Shown here: piece by piece, positions 32,399 to 40,765 of the stretch
Layout: each line of letters begins with the position of its first letter
How positions within the stretch are numbered: position 1 is the stretch's first letter
From: an uncultured Eubacteriales bacterium
GTDB taxonomy: Bacteria; Bacillota; Clostridia; Oscillospirales; Acutalibacteraceae
Reading direction: 5' to 3'
Assembly (NCBI GenBank): GCA_934477125.1
Contig: CAKSOL010000006.1
Coordinates: 82,208 to 146,207, forward strand
DNA: 64,000 nucleotides
Translations under genes and position numbers: made by a program
Notes under the pieces: model-generated
The model's database searches: none
What the model was told of the DNA's origin: nothing
What the model saw: only the letters and a program-made list of their open reading frames with translations

Positions 32399-33790
32399 AT
32401 GGAAAACAGCAAAAAAACGATGGACGCAATCATCGCTCTTGCTAAGGGACGCGGCTTTGTTTATCCCGGCAGCGAGATATACGGCGGCTTGGCAAACTCC
32501 TGGGATTACGGCCCGCTCGGCGTTGAGCTTAAAAATAATATAAAACGCGCATGGTGGAAGAAATTCGTTCAGGAAAGTCCTTATAACGTCGGACTTGACA
32601 GCGCTATTCTTATGAACCCGGAAACATGGGTTGCCTCCGGTCATCTGGGCGGCTTTTCCGATCCGCTTATGGACTGCCGGCAGTGCAAAACCCGCCACCG
32701 CGCCGATAAGCTTATAGAGGATTATGTTGCCGAAAACGGACTTTCGGACAATCCCGCCGCTATGAGCGACGCGGAAATGACCGATTACATCCGCGAACAT
32801 AAAATTGCCTGCCCGAACTGCGGGTCTCATGATTTTACCGATATCCGCAAATTCAACCTTATGTTTAAAACCTTCCAGGGCGTTACCGAGGACTCAAGCT
32901 CAACCCTTTATCTGCGCCCGGAAACCGCGCAGGGAATTTTCGTAAACTTCAATAATATTCAGCGCACAACGCGCAAAAAGGTGCCGTTCGGCGTAGGTCA
33001 GATAGGAAAATCGTTCCGCAACGAGATAACTCCCGGAAACTTCATATTCCGTATCCGCGAGTTTGAGCAGATGGAGCTTGAATTCTTCTGCAAGCCGGGA
33101 ACCGACCTTGAATGGTTCAATTACTGGCGTACCTATTGCCATAACTGGCTGCTTAAGCTTGGACTGCGCGATGAAAACCTGCGTCTGCGCGACCATGATA
33201 AGGATGAGCTTTGCTTCTATTCAAAGGCAACGACCGACTTCGAGTTCCTTTTCCCGTTCGGCTGGGGCGAGCTTTGGGGCGTTGCCGACAGAACCGATTA
33301 TGACCTTACCCAGCATATGGAGCATTCCGGAAAGCCGCTTGAGTATTTCGACCCGGAGACAAACGAAAAGTATGTCCCTTATGTTATAGAGCCCTCGCTC
33401 GGCGCCGACCGCGTTACTCTTGCGTTCCTTTGCGACGCATACGACGAGGAGACCGACGAAAAGGGAGACACACGCACGGTTCTCAGACTTCATCCGGCTC
33501 TCGCGCCCTTTAAGGCTGCCGTTCTTCCGCTTTCCAAAAAGCTTTCGGAAAAGGCAATAGAAATTAAAAATAACCTCAGCACCGACTTTATGGTGGATTT
33601 CGATGAAGCCGGCTCAATAGGCAAGCGTTACCGCCGTCAGGACGAAATCGGAACGCCGGTTTGCATCACCTACGATTTCGACTCCGAAAACGACGGCTGC
33701 GTTACCGTCCGCGACCGCGACACGATGCAGCAGCAGCGTATTCCGATTTCCTCGCTGCACGATTATATTTCAGAAAAAATCCGTTTCTAA
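32399..33790 (+). CDS. glyS: glycyl-tRNA synthetase, dimeric type
   Basis: 463 residues: the single-chain alpha2 class II GlyRS found in Gram-positives, archaea and eukaryotes, not the alpha2-beta2 GlyQ/GlyS form. Class II motifs are present (GQIGKSFRNEITPGNFIFR; WGELWGVADRTDYDLTQH; EPSLGADRVTLAFL) and a C-terminal anticodon-binding domain with APFKAAVLPL. A Cys-containing insertion (CRQCKTRHR...CPNCGSHDF) looks zinc-binding. AGGAAG precedes the ATG. Confidence 0.97.
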   Translation: MENSKKTMDAIIALAKGRGFVYPGSEIYGGLANSWDYGPLGVELKNNIKRAWWKKFVQESPYNVGLDSAILMNPETWVASGHLGGFSDPLMDCRQCKTRHRADKLIEDYVAENGLSDNPAAMSDAEMTDYIREHKIACPNCGSHDFTDIRKFNLMFKTFQGVTEDSSSTLYLRPETAQGIFVNFNNIQRTTRKKVPFGVGQIGKSFRNEITPGNFIFRIREFEQMELEFFCKPGTDLEWFNYWRTYCHNWLLKLGLRDENLRLRDHDKDELCFYSKATTDFEFLFPFGWGELWGVADRTDYDLTQHMEHSGKPLEYFDPETNEKYVPYVIEPSLGADRVTLAFLCDAYDEETDEKGDTRTVLRLHPALAPFKAAVLPLSKKLSEKAIEIKNNLSTDFMVDFDEAGSIGKRYRRQDEIGTPVCITYDFDSENDGCVTVRDRDTMQQQRIPISSLHDYISEKIRF

Positions 33791-33948
33791 TACGGAAATC
33801 AAAGCGGTTCCTGCCCGGTAAGTCAGGGAAAGCCGTGCCAAAACGGTTCTGTCTTTGCATTTTACTGCCGGGTGTAATGCAATCCCAAAAACCGATAAAC
33901 ACCGATTTTTGCTTTTGCTGCGGAAATACGCAGCGCTGGAGGTTATTT

Positions 33949-35730
33949 ATGAACACATCGTCACCGGTTTCGGTTCAGCTGCTTTCTATGGTCGCCATGC
34001 TTTTCGGAGGACTTGCGTTTTTCCTTTACGGAATGAGCGCGATGTCCGACGGACTTGAGAAGATGGCAGGAGGAGGGCTTGAACGCACGCTCCGCAAGGT
34101 CACCAAAAACCAGTTTTTAGGCTTTGCCCTCGGAGCGGGAATTACCGTAGCCATTCAGTCCTCGTCGGCTATGACCGTTATGCTGGTGGGTCTTGTCAAT
34201 TCCGGAATAGTCGCCTTTGCCGACTCATTCGGGATTATAATGGGCTCAAACGTCGGAACGACCCTTACCGCCTGGATGCTCAGCCTTGCCGGGATTGACG
34301 GCGATAACTTCTTTTTAACCCTTTTGCAGCCGATGACCTTTGCGCCTATTCTGGCATTCGTCGGAATAGTTATGCGGATGCTTTCAAAAAAGGATAAGCA
34401 GAAGCATATCGGAATGATTTTAATAGGCTTTGCCGTTCTTATGAGCGGTATGGATATGATGAGCGCGTCGATGAAATCGGTTCAGGAAATGAAGGGCTTC
34501 CAAAGCCTGCTTACTTCGTTTGATATTCCGATTGTCGCGCTGCTGATATCTGTTGTTTTTACCGGAATAATTCAGTCCTCGGCAGCAACCGTCGGTATTG
34601 TTCAGGCGCTTGCGATAACCGGTGCAATATCATATAAAATGGCAATTCCGCTGGTTCTCGGAGCGAATATCGGCACCTGCGTTACCGCTCTGATATCAAG
34701 CTTCGGAACAAATAAAAACGCAAAGCGCGTCGTCGCTATGCATATTTATGTCAACGTTATCGGCTCGGTGCTTTGTATGATAGCGCTCTATGCCGTTGAT
34801 ATTTTCAATCCTTCTCTTATTACCGCGCCGATATCTATGGTCGGAGTGGCTCTTGTTCATACGGTATTCAATGCCGTTAATACGGTTATTCTCATACCGT
34901 TCCGCAAGCTGCTCATAAAGCTCTGCGAATTAACCGTGCGTTCAGGCAAGGTTAAAGAGCATACCGTTTTTCTGGACGAGCGTTTGTTCAATAACGTTCC
35001 TCTCGCAATTTCGGAATGCCGCAGGCTTACGGTTGAAATGGCGGACTATGCCCGAACTGCCATGCGCGCTGCCATAGAGCTCATCGGGAATTATAACGAC
35101 TCAAAGGCTCAGACGGTTGAGGAGCTGGAGGGAATAACCGATAAATATGAGGACAAGCTCGGAACGTATCTTGTCCGCCTTTCAAATAACTCGCTTACCG
35201 AGGACGAGTCTCACGGTATCGCCCGCCTGCTTCACAGCATAGGCGATTTCGAACGCATAGGAGATCACGCCCTGAATATAAGGGACCTCGCCGTTGAAAT
35301 TCATCAGAAAAAAATAATCTTTTCCAAAAATGCAGCCGCCGAATTAAAGGTTCTGACCGACGCTGTCCGCGAAATACTCGACCTTTCGGTTGACTCGTTC
35401 ATCAACGACGACCCTGTTACCGCAAAGCACGTTGAGCCGCTTGAGCAGATTATAGACAAGCTGCGCGATGAGCTTAAAAACCGCCACGTTGAGCGTTTGC
35501 AGAACGGCGAATGTACTATACAGGTCGGCTTTGTGTTTTCGGATTTGCTCACCAACTATGAGCGCGTTGCCGACCATTGCTCGAATATCGCGGTATACAC
35601 CATTCAGCTCCATTCCACTAAGCTTGACGCGCATAAGTATCTGAGAAAGGTTACCGCCCATCCGAGCGAGAATTTTACGAACGATTACAACGCCTACGCT
35701 TCAAAATACAGCTTGGCCGAGGCGGAATAA
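33949..35730 (+). CDS. Na/Pi cotransporter with C-terminal PhoU domain
   Basis: 593 residues from the ATG at 33949, which has GGAGG six bases upstream; the frame is open far upstream into glyS but without another site. The N-terminal part (to about residue 320) is the NptA/PNaS membrane domain with the two inverted-repeat motifs containing QSSSAMT and QSSAATVG. The C-terminal part (about 360-590) is PhoU-like with HSIGDFERIGDHALNI and NYERVADHCSNI. It is expected to import phosphate with sodium, gated by the fused PhoU part. Probably a single gene unit. Confidence 0.9.
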   Translation: MNTSSPVSVQLLSMVAMLFGGLAFFLYGMSAMSDGLEKMAGGGLERTLRKVTKNQFLGFALGAGITVAIQSSSAMTVMLVGLVNSGIVAFADSFGIIMGSNVGTTLTAWMLSLAGIDGDNFFLTLLQPMTFAPILAFVGIVMRMLSKKDKQKHIGMILIGFAVLMSGMDMMSASMKSVQEMKGFQSLLTSFDIPIVALLISVVFTGIIQSSAATVGIVQALAITGAISYKMAIPLVLGANIGTCVTALISSFGTNKNAKRVVAMHIYVNVIGSVLCMIALYAVDIFNPSLITAPISMVGVALVHTVFNAVNTVILIPFRKLLIKLCELTVRSGKVKEHTVFLDERLFNNVPLAISECRRLTVEMADYARTAMRAAIELIGNYNDSKAQTVEELEGITDKYEDKLGTYLVRLSNNSLTEDESHGIARLLHSIGDFERIGDHALNIRDLAVEIHQKKIIFSKNAAAELKVLTDAVREILDLSVDSFINDDPVTAKHVEPLEQIIDKLRDELKNRHVERLQNGECTIQVGFVFSDLLTNYERVADHCSNIAVYTIQLHSTKLDAHKYLRKVTAHPSENFTNDYNAYASKYSLAEAE

Positions 35731-35733
35731 AAA

Positions 35734-36231
35734 TCAGTATTCGATACCTCGCCTTGCGGCAATTCCCTTATCGAACGGATGGCGGACGGCTTTTATCTCG
35801 GAAATATAATCTGCGGCGGCCGAAAGCTCCTCAGGGGCGTTTCTGCCGGTAAGTATCAGCTCGGCGCCGCAGTTTATCAGCGGCTTTATGCAGTCATAGG
35901 TTATAAGTCCGAGACTCAGAGCGCCGAGGGCTTCATCCAGAACTATCATATCGAAATCGCCTGTGCTGTTCAGGATATCAGCCGCAAAATCGCGGTATGA
36001 GTCTGAAAGCCGGCGGCGAACCTCTGCTGTTATCGGCTCGAACAGTCTGAATTTTTCTTCGGGAAACCGACAGACTGCTCCGAGCCTTTTTAATTGGCTG
36101 ATTTCCGAGGAATCGCCGTTTTTAAGGAACTGAACGAACAGAACCCTCATTCCGGCGCCCAGCGCGCGGACAGCCGCCCCGACGGCGGCGGTTGTTTTTC
36201 CTTTTCCGTCTCCGCAGTAAATCTGAAGCAT
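35734..36231 (-). CDS. corrinoid adenosyltransferase (CobA/CobO/BtuR family)
   Basis: 165 residues. P-loop GDGKGKTTAAVG (7-18), Walker-B-like MIVLDEALGAL and LILTGRNAPEEL are characteristic of this family, which transfers the adenosyl group of ATP to cob(I)alamin or cobyrinic acid diamide. The C-terminal EIKAVRHPFDKGIAARRGIEY matches the usual end. It stands alone and convergent to the transporter gene; no other B12 gene or cobalamin riboswitch was seen nearby. Confidence 0.92.
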   Translation of the reverse strand: MLQIYCGDGKGKTTAAVGAAVRALGAGMRVLFVQFLKNGDSSEISQLKRLGAVCRFPEEKFRLFEPITAEVRRRLSDSYRDFAADILNSTGDFDMIVLDEALGALSLGLITYDCIKPLINCGAELILTGRNAPEELSAAADYISEIKAVRHPFDKGIAARRGIEY

Positions 36232-36258
36232 ATCAACATCTCCTGTGTGGTGATTTTT

Positions 36259-37131
36259 ATGACAATAAAACGATGGCTCAGCCGGAATACCTCCGGACTT
36301 GCCGGAAAGCGCGTTGCCGTAACCGGGGCAACGGGCGGTCTCGGAAGACAGCTCTGCAATTATCTCGCCGCTCTCGGCGCAGAGCTGATTTTGCTCGACA
36401 GAAATGCCGGAAAATCCGCTCTGTTACAGTCGGAGCTTAAAAGAAAATACCCCGGAATAATCCTTAGCCGGATACCTCTGGAGCTTGAAAATACCGGCTC
36501 TGTATCCGCCGCCGCAGAGCAGCTTGAGGCTTTATCGCCGGATATCCTGATACTCAACGCCGGGGCATACAGTATTCCCCGCAGGAAATGCGAAACCGGC
36601 TTTGACAATGTTTTTCAGATAAATTTCGCGTCGCATTACTGCTTAGTCCGCAGACTTCTGCCCGTTCTCAGAAGGAACAGGGCGAGGGTTGTGGCTGTGG
36701 GGAGCATTGCGCACAGATATTCCGCAACCGACCCGCGCGACCCCGATTTTTCCTCGCGTCGCAGCTCTGCTTTGGTCTACGGCAATTCAAAGCGCAGGCT
36801 GATGTTTGCCCTGGAGGAGCTGTTTCTTAATGAAAACGAGGCGTCGCTCTCGATTGTTCACCCCGGAATTACGTTTACCGATATAACCGCGCATTATCCG
36901 CCCTGGCTTTTTGCAATAATAAAATACCCGATGAAAATAATCTTTATGCCGCCGGGTCGGGCGGCGCTCTGCCTGCTTAAAGGGGTCTTTGAGCCGTGCC
37001 GCGGCTGCGAATGGATAGGTCCCCGGTTCTTTGATATCTGGGGACTTCCCGCAAAGCGCAAACTTCGCAGCTGCTCCGAAACGGAAAGGCGCGAAATTGC
37101 CGCTCAGGCTGAGAGCCTGCCGCCGATTTAA
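36259..37131 (+). CDS. short-chain dehydrogenase/reductase
   Basis: 290 residues from the ATG at 36259; the frame is open upstream but antisense to the adenosyltransferase gene. Rossmann motif VTGATGGLGRQL, NAG (LILNAGAYS), active serine region VVAVGSIAH and YGNSK (Tyr-x3-Lys) are present. A hydrophobic amphipathic segment near 215-235 (WLFAIIKYPMKIIFMP) resembles retinol-dehydrogenase-like SDRs that sit at membranes. Substrate unknown. The radical SAM gene follows after 65 bp. Confidence 0.82.
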   Translation: MTIKRWLSRNTSGLAGKRVAVTGATGGLGRQLCNYLAALGAELILLDRNAGKSALLQSELKRKYPGIILSRIPLELENTGSVSAAAEQLEALSPDILILNAGAYSIPRRKCETGFDNVFQINFASHYCLVRRLLPVLRRNRARVVAVGSIAHRYSATDPRDPDFSSRRSSALVYGNSKRRLMFALEELFLNENEASLSIVHPGITFTDITAHYPPWLFAIIKYPMKIIFMPPGRAALCLLKGVFEPCRGCEWIGPRFFDIWGLPAKRKLRSCSETERREIAAQAESLPPI

Positions 37132-37196
37132 TGATACCCCCAAACATAGAATTCGTCAATACCTTTGCTAAAACAATTCTTAACGGAGCTGATATT

Positions 37197-38156
37197 ATGA
37201 CAGAAAAGGAAATAGCCGGGCTGCTTACATGCAGCAGGGAGGATTTTGACAGGCAGATAACCGCGAAAGCGGAAGGACTCAGGGGCGATACCCTGTATGC
37301 GGCGGCAATGCTCGGATATACGAATCATTGCAAAAACCGCTGTCTTTACTGCGGAATGAGCGCGCTTTGCAGGGTTGAGCGCTACCGTATTTCGCCGGAG
37401 GACGTTAAGCAAACGGTAAAATCCGCGCGGAGCGACGGCTTTAAGCGTCTTTTCCTGATTGCCGGCGAGGACCCGATGTATCGGTTTGAGGATTTGCTCG
37501 GAATAACCGAATATGCGAAAAAAGAGGGCTTTCATATTTCTCTTGCCTGCGGAGAGCTTGAAAAGGGGCAGTATGCCGAGCTGAGGGCTGCCGGCTGCGA
37601 CTGCTATGTTATGAAATTTGAAATGTCCGACCCTGAGACCTTTAACAGGCTCAATCCGTCAACCGATTTTAAAAAGCGAATGGCGAATATCGAGGCGGTA
37701 AAGCAGAGCGGAATGGAGCTGGCGTCCGGAAATATAATCGATTACCCCGGCAGCTCTCCGCTTTCAATCGCACGCGATATTCTGCTGACGGCAGAGCTCG
37801 GAGTCAGCTGGGCGCCGGTTGTTCCCTATATGCCCGCTCCCTCAACGCCGCTCGCGGCAGAGGGCGGACCGGGAAGTATAGATACAGCTCAGCGCGAAAT
37901 CGCATTGCTGCGCGTTATGATGCCGGAAATACTTATAACGGCTCAGCAGCCGGGCTCGGATCTGCGTCAGGGACTCGGCGGCGAGGAGGGTAACCTCGGA
38001 GCGCTGCGCGCGGGAGCAAATATCCTGTTTGCCGATTATCTGCCGGCGGCAAAGGCGCGCGCGTTCAGCGTTATAAACGAGCGCAATATCGCAGGTATAG
38101 AGCATATAAGAAAAATGGCGCGGCTGAGCGGAATGAAGGCGGATTTGCTTTACTGA
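37197..38156 (+). CDS. radical SAM protein, HydE/BioB/PylB-like
   Basis: 319 residues from the ATG at 37197 (GGAGCT upstream; an earlier ATG overlapping the SDR stop has no site). The 4Fe-4S motif CKNRCLYCGM gives C45, C49, C52; GEDPMYRFEDLL and the C-terminal barrel end (TAQQPGSDLRQGLGGEEGNL) follow the HydE/BioB/PylB fold. It could be the [FeFe]-hydrogenase maturase HydE or a related enzyme of unknown substrate. No HydF, HydG or hydrogenase gene is in the window, so HydE is not assigned. Confidence 0.75.
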   Translation: MTEKEIAGLLTCSREDFDRQITAKAEGLRGDTLYAAAMLGYTNHCKNRCLYCGMSALCRVERYRISPEDVKQTVKSARSDGFKRLFLIAGEDPMYRFEDLLGITEYAKKEGFHISLACGELEKGQYAELRAAGCDCYVMKFEMSDPETFNRLNPSTDFKKRMANIEAVKQSGMELASGNIIDYPGSSPLSIARDILLTAELGVSWAPVVPYMPAPSTPLAAEGGPGSIDTAQREIALLRVMMPEILITAQQPGSDLRQGLGGEEGNLGALRAGANILFADYLPAAKARAFSVINERNIAGIEHIRKMARLSGMKADLLY

Positions 38157-38266
38157 GCCTTGCCGGAGCAAGAAAATAACCGGTGTGCGGCGGCTTTTTG
38201 AAAACCGGTATTCGCCTGTTTGCCTGCCTCGGCATATTATATAGCAGGGGAAAAGCAAGGCTTTTT
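38156..38266 (+). terminator. extended terminator-like structure after the radical SAM gene
   Basis: AGCCTTGC (38156-38163) can pair with GCAAGGCT (38255-38262), followed by TTTTCTGTTTT. The roughly 90-base interior carries its own repeats: two ACCGGT palindromes and a CTTGC-CGGA-GCAAG hairpin. It ends the upstream gene and could also act as an attenuator before the holin gene. Confidence 0.4.
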
Positions 38267-38304
38267 CTGTTTTCCTCAAGTTTTTATCCGGAGGAGGACT
38301 TAAT

Positions 38305-38565
38305 ATGCTGAAAAGACTGACCTGCAAGCAATGGCTCAGAGCGGCGGCGGCGCGGGCTGTGCGGACGGTGGCGCAGTCGGCGATTGCGGCTATCGGCTCT
38401 TCAACAATGCTCGGCGGCGTCAGCTGGCCGGTTGTTTTGAGCACCGCGGCGCTTGCCGGTATACTTTCGCTGCTGACATCTCTTGCCGGTTTGCCGGAAT
38501 GTAAGGACGCGGCGGCTGACTCTGCCGCTGCCGGGATCGATGGCGCCGACGGCAAAGAGGAATAA
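38305..38565 (+). CDS. phage holin, r1t-type
   Basis: 86 residues: an Arg/Ala-rich start (WLRAAAARAVRTVAQSAIAAIG), two predicted membrane helices with VLSTAALAGILSLLTSLAGLPE, and a charged tail. This is the usual pattern of r1t-family holins, which make membrane lesions during phage release. GGAGGAGG precedes the ATG. There is no endolysin or other phage gene beside it, so it is either a remnant or a domesticated gene. A branched hairpin follows. Confidence 0.8.
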   Translation: MLKRLTCKQWLRAAAARAVRTVAQSAIAAIGSSTMLGGVSWPVVLSTAALAGILSLLTSLAGLPECKDAAADSAAAGIDGADGKEE

Positions 38566-38574
38566 AAAAACGGT

Positions 38575-38628
38575 AAGCCCCGCAGTTATGCTCGTCTGCA
38601 TTTTCCGCAGGCACCGACTGCGGGGCTT
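38575..38628 (+). terminator. terminator after the holin gene
   Basis: AAGCCCCGCAGT (38575-38586) pairs perfectly with ACTGCGGGGCTT (38617-38628); an inner CTGC/GCAG stem makes it branched. The following T tract is short (TTGCTTTAAA). Confidence 0.6.
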
Positions 38629-38697
38629 TGCTTTAAAGCGTTAAAAGCGGAAATTACGGATACTGCCAGGCATTTTGCTTTTTTCCGAAATAAGGTC

Positions 38698-38726
38698 TTG
38701 ATTTTAAGCGCGAAATAGTGTATAAT
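38698..38726 (+). promoter_or_regulatory. promoter of tRNA-Leu
   Basis: TTGATT (38698-38703), 17 bases, TATAAT (38721-38726), 14 bases before the mature tRNA. Confidence 0.82.
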
Positions 38727-38739
38727 TATTTTGTTATGT

Positions 38740-38826
38740 GCCGGTGTGATGGAATTGGCAGACGTAGTGGACTCAAAATCCACCGCTGGCGACAGCGTGC
38801 CGGTTCGAGTCCGGCCACCGGCACCA
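38740..38826 (+). tRNA. tRNA-Leu (CAA)
   Basis: 87 bases. Acceptor arms GCCGGTG and CACCGGC with encoded A-CCA end, anticodon stem GTGGA/TCCAC with loop CTCAAAA (anticodon CAA, reads UUG), a long leucine-type variable arm (GCTGGCGACAGC region) and TTCGAGT in the T arm. Own promoter and terminator. Confidence 0.97.
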
Positions 38827-38828
38827 CG

Positions 38829-38865
38829 GAACTCTCAACGCTATATGCGTGGGGAGTTCTTTTTT
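38829..38865 (+). terminator. terminator of tRNA-Leu
   Basis: GAACTC (38829-38834) pairs with GAGTTC (38854-38859), with an inner ACGC/GCGT stem, followed directly by TTTTTT (38860-38865). It begins three bases after the tRNA CCA. Confidence 0.85.
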
Positions 38866-38931
38866 ATCGCCGCATTACGGAAACGGCAAGCTCTGCCGCA
38901 AAATTATTCTTATCCGCATAGTTATCGGGGC

Positions 38932-38960
38932 TTGACGGCACGGCTTGTTTGTGTTACAGT
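38932..38960 (+). promoter_or_regulatory. promoter of the YitT-family gene
   Basis: TTGACG (38932-38937), 17 bases, TACAGT (38955-38960), 65 bases before the ATG. Confidence 0.6.
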
Positions 38961-39024
38961 ATTTATTGCGGCGACATTTTACCCTTGCGCACGGAAATTG
39001 AAATTCGGAACGGCGGCAGGAAAA

Positions 39025-39921
39025 ATGAAAAACGAAAGAATAAATAATTTAATCAGCTATCTGTTTATATGCGCGGCGGCGGTGCTGCTGGCGCTTGTCT
39101 ACCGGCTTTTTATAGTAAATAACGGTTTCGCTCCGGCAGGCTTGAACGGAATTGCGACTATGGTTCAGTATAAAACCGGGTTCAGCATCGGATATATGTC
39201 GATAGTAATAAACGTTCCGCTTTGTATATTCGCTTATTTTTTCGTTGAAAAGACCTTTGCAAAGCGTTCGCTGTGCTTTTGTCTGGTTTATTCAGCCGTT
39301 TATCTGGGCTTGCAGAAAATCGGCATGGAGCAGCTGCAATATAACGCTAACGGTCATGATACGATATATCCCGTTATTTTAAGCGGAGTTATGGGAGGAG
39401 CGGTATACGGTATATGCTTTAAAAACAACGCGTCGACCGGAGGAACGGATATCGTTTCAAAATATATCAGTAAAATTAATCCGGAGTTTAATTTTATAAA
39501 GATAACCTTTGCGTTGAATGCTCTGGTTGCAATAGCCTCGTTCTTCGTCTATGCAGCCCCATCGGGCAAGGGGAGCTATAATTACAATTACAAGCCCGTG
39601 TGCCTGTGCCTGCTTTACTGCTTTATTTCAACCTTTGTCGGTGACTATATACTTAAAGGCACCAAAAAGGCATATCAGTTCACGGTAATAACTACGCACG
39701 AGGATGAAATAGTAGAGGAAATAAGCAGAAGGCTGAAGCACAGCGTAACGAAAATCACCGCGAGGGGCGCATACACCAACGGTGAAAAATCTATGCTTAT
39801 ATGTATCGTCAACCGGCATCAGATAATGGAACTCAAGGATATTTTGGGCAAATACGACGATACGTTTTCGTTCTCAGAAATGGTAAGCGAGGTTTACGGC
39901 AATTTTAAGCACATTAAGTAA
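39025..39921 (+). CDS. YitT family membrane protein (DUF2179)
   Basis: 298 residues from the ATG at 39025 (AGGA upstream); the frame runs back through the tRNA but that part cannot be coding. About five or six N-terminal helices include NNGFAPAGLNGIATMVQYKTG and the NNASTGGTDIVSKYI loop typical of YitT proteins. The C-terminal DUF2179 domain (about 215-298: TTHEDEIVEEISRRLKHSVT) is cytosolic. The transported substrate, if any, is unknown. A strong terminator follows. Confidence 0.9.
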   Translation: MKNERINNLISYLFICAAAVLLALVYRLFIVNNGFAPAGLNGIATMVQYKTGFSIGYMSIVINVPLCIFAYFFVEKTFAKRSLCFCLVYSAVYLGLQKIGMEQLQYNANGHDTIYPVILSGVMGGAVYGICFKNNASTGGTDIVSKYISKINPEFNFIKITFALNALVAIASFFVYAAPSGKGSYNYNYKPVCLCLLYCFISTFVGDYILKGTKKAYQFTVITTHEDEIVEEISRRLKHSVTKITARGAYTNGEKSMLICIVNRHQIMELKDILGKYDDTFSFSEMVSEVYGNFKHIK

Positions 39922-39980
39922 ACCGGAAAGCCGACAGCTTACAGAGCTTGACTGCCGGCAGGCTGCTGCCGATGTATAAC

Positions 39981-40022
39981 AGGGGGTTCGCGGCATTGCC
40001 GCGAGCCCCCTGAGTGTTTTTT
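39981..40022 (+). terminator. terminator after the YitT-family gene
   Basis: A 14-bp stem (39981-39994 with 39998-40011, one G-T pair; AGGGGGTTCGCGGC) with a 3-base loop, followed by GAGTGTTTTTT. Confidence 0.8.
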
Positions 40023-40102
40023 AGGTATTTTTTATGCGTTCGGCGCGCTTGTTGTTTGCATTTTTTGTCCGCGACAGTCGAGAGGCAGTAATTCTGACTT
40101 AC

Positions 40103-40636
40103 CTAAAGCGCCGTACCCTTTTTAGGAACGAAAAAGCCGCGCATATCGGTCTGTTCCAGCTTCAGCAGCTTAACCTTTTTGTCTATACCTCCGGCATAGC
40201 CGGTCAGGCTGCCGTTTGTGCCGACAACCCGGTGACAGGGGATTATAACCGAAATTGCGTTATGCCCAACCGCTCCGCCGACCGCCTGAGCAGACATTTT
40301 GGCAAGCCCGCGTTTTCCGGCAAGCTCCCGCGCGATTTCACCGTAGGTCGCGGTTCTGCCGTAAGGAATTTTCAGGAGAATATCCCATACGGACTGCTGA
40401 AATGCAGAGCCGATGGGGTGCAGCGCAGGAAGAAAGTCCGGCTCTTTTCCGGAAAAATAAATATCAAGCCAGCGCCCGGTATCCCTGAGAATCGGCGTTT
40501 CCTGCTCGGTATGCTCGGCAGGCAGATTGTCGGCAAAGTATTTTTCTCCGTCGAACCACAGTCCGGTAAGTCCGATTTCGTCCGCCGCGAGCAGTATGCC
40601 GCCCAGCGGCGAATCGTAATGCTTAATAAAAACCAT
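40103..40636 (-). CDS. ogt: methylated-DNA-protein-cysteine methyltransferase
   Basis: 177 residues from the ATG at 40636; GAGGTG is seven bases upstream and an in-frame GTG lies inside that site. The alkyl-acceptor motif PCHRV (C134), the recognition helix (YGEIARELAG) and the N126 region (GHNAISVIIP) are intact. It repairs O6-alkylguanine by a suicide transfer. It is the last host gene left of the integrated element. Confidence 0.95.
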   Translation of the reverse strand: MVFIKHYDSPLGGILLAADEIGLTGLWFDGEKYFADNLPAEHTEQETPILRDTGRWLDIYFSGKEPDFLPALHPIGSAFQQSVWDILLKIPYGRTATYGEIARELAGKRGLAKMSAQAVGGAVGHNAISVIIPCHRVVGTNGSLTGYAGGIDKKVKLLKLEQTDMRGFFVPKKGTAL

Positions 40637-40714
40637 ATTTAACACCTCGGAGCAAAATTGTGCCGGAATTCAGCCCGGCGAATGATATAAAAAACGCTTG
40701 TTTGACGTAATAAA

Positions 40715-40747
40715 GGGCATTACCGACGGCAAAAGTCAGTAATGCCC
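40715..40747. repeat. left copy of a flanking hairpin (possible original guaA terminator)
   Basis: GGGCATTAC-C-GAC pairs with GTC-A-GTAATGCCC. The sequence is nearly identical to a hairpin at 53645-53686 near the right end of the element. It lies directly outside the left attachment repeat. On the minus strand (guaA direction) it is followed by TTTATTACG, so before integration it would have stood about six bases after the guaA stop codon. Confidence 0.65.
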
Positions 40748-40765
40748 TCAAAGTTATTCCCACTC
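40748..40765. repeat. left attachment site (attL)
   Basis: TCAAAGTTATTCCCACTC matches the right copy at 53822-53839 in 17 of 18 positions, including an identical 12-base core TTATTCCCACTC. The core equals the reverse complement of the end of guaA (...GAGTGGGAATAA). Confidence 0.8.

Noticed and set aside
32333..32399. T-box leader before glyS
   Set aside because: The consensus promoter lies about 40 bases before the start codon, leaving no room for a T-box.
33661..33948. Upstream extension of the Na/Pi transporter frame into glyS
   Set aside because: It overlaps the glyS 3' end in another frame; the ATG at 33949 has an ideal GGAGG and starts the conserved domain.
37197..38156. Calling the radical SAM protein HydE or BioB
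   Set aside because: Neither hydrogenase nor biotin genes are near, and the motifs do not separate the HydE, PylB and BioB-like groups by eye.
38731..39024. Upstream extension of the YitT frame
   Set aside because: It runs through the tRNA-Leu gene and its terminator; a promoter and a start with a site exist downstream.
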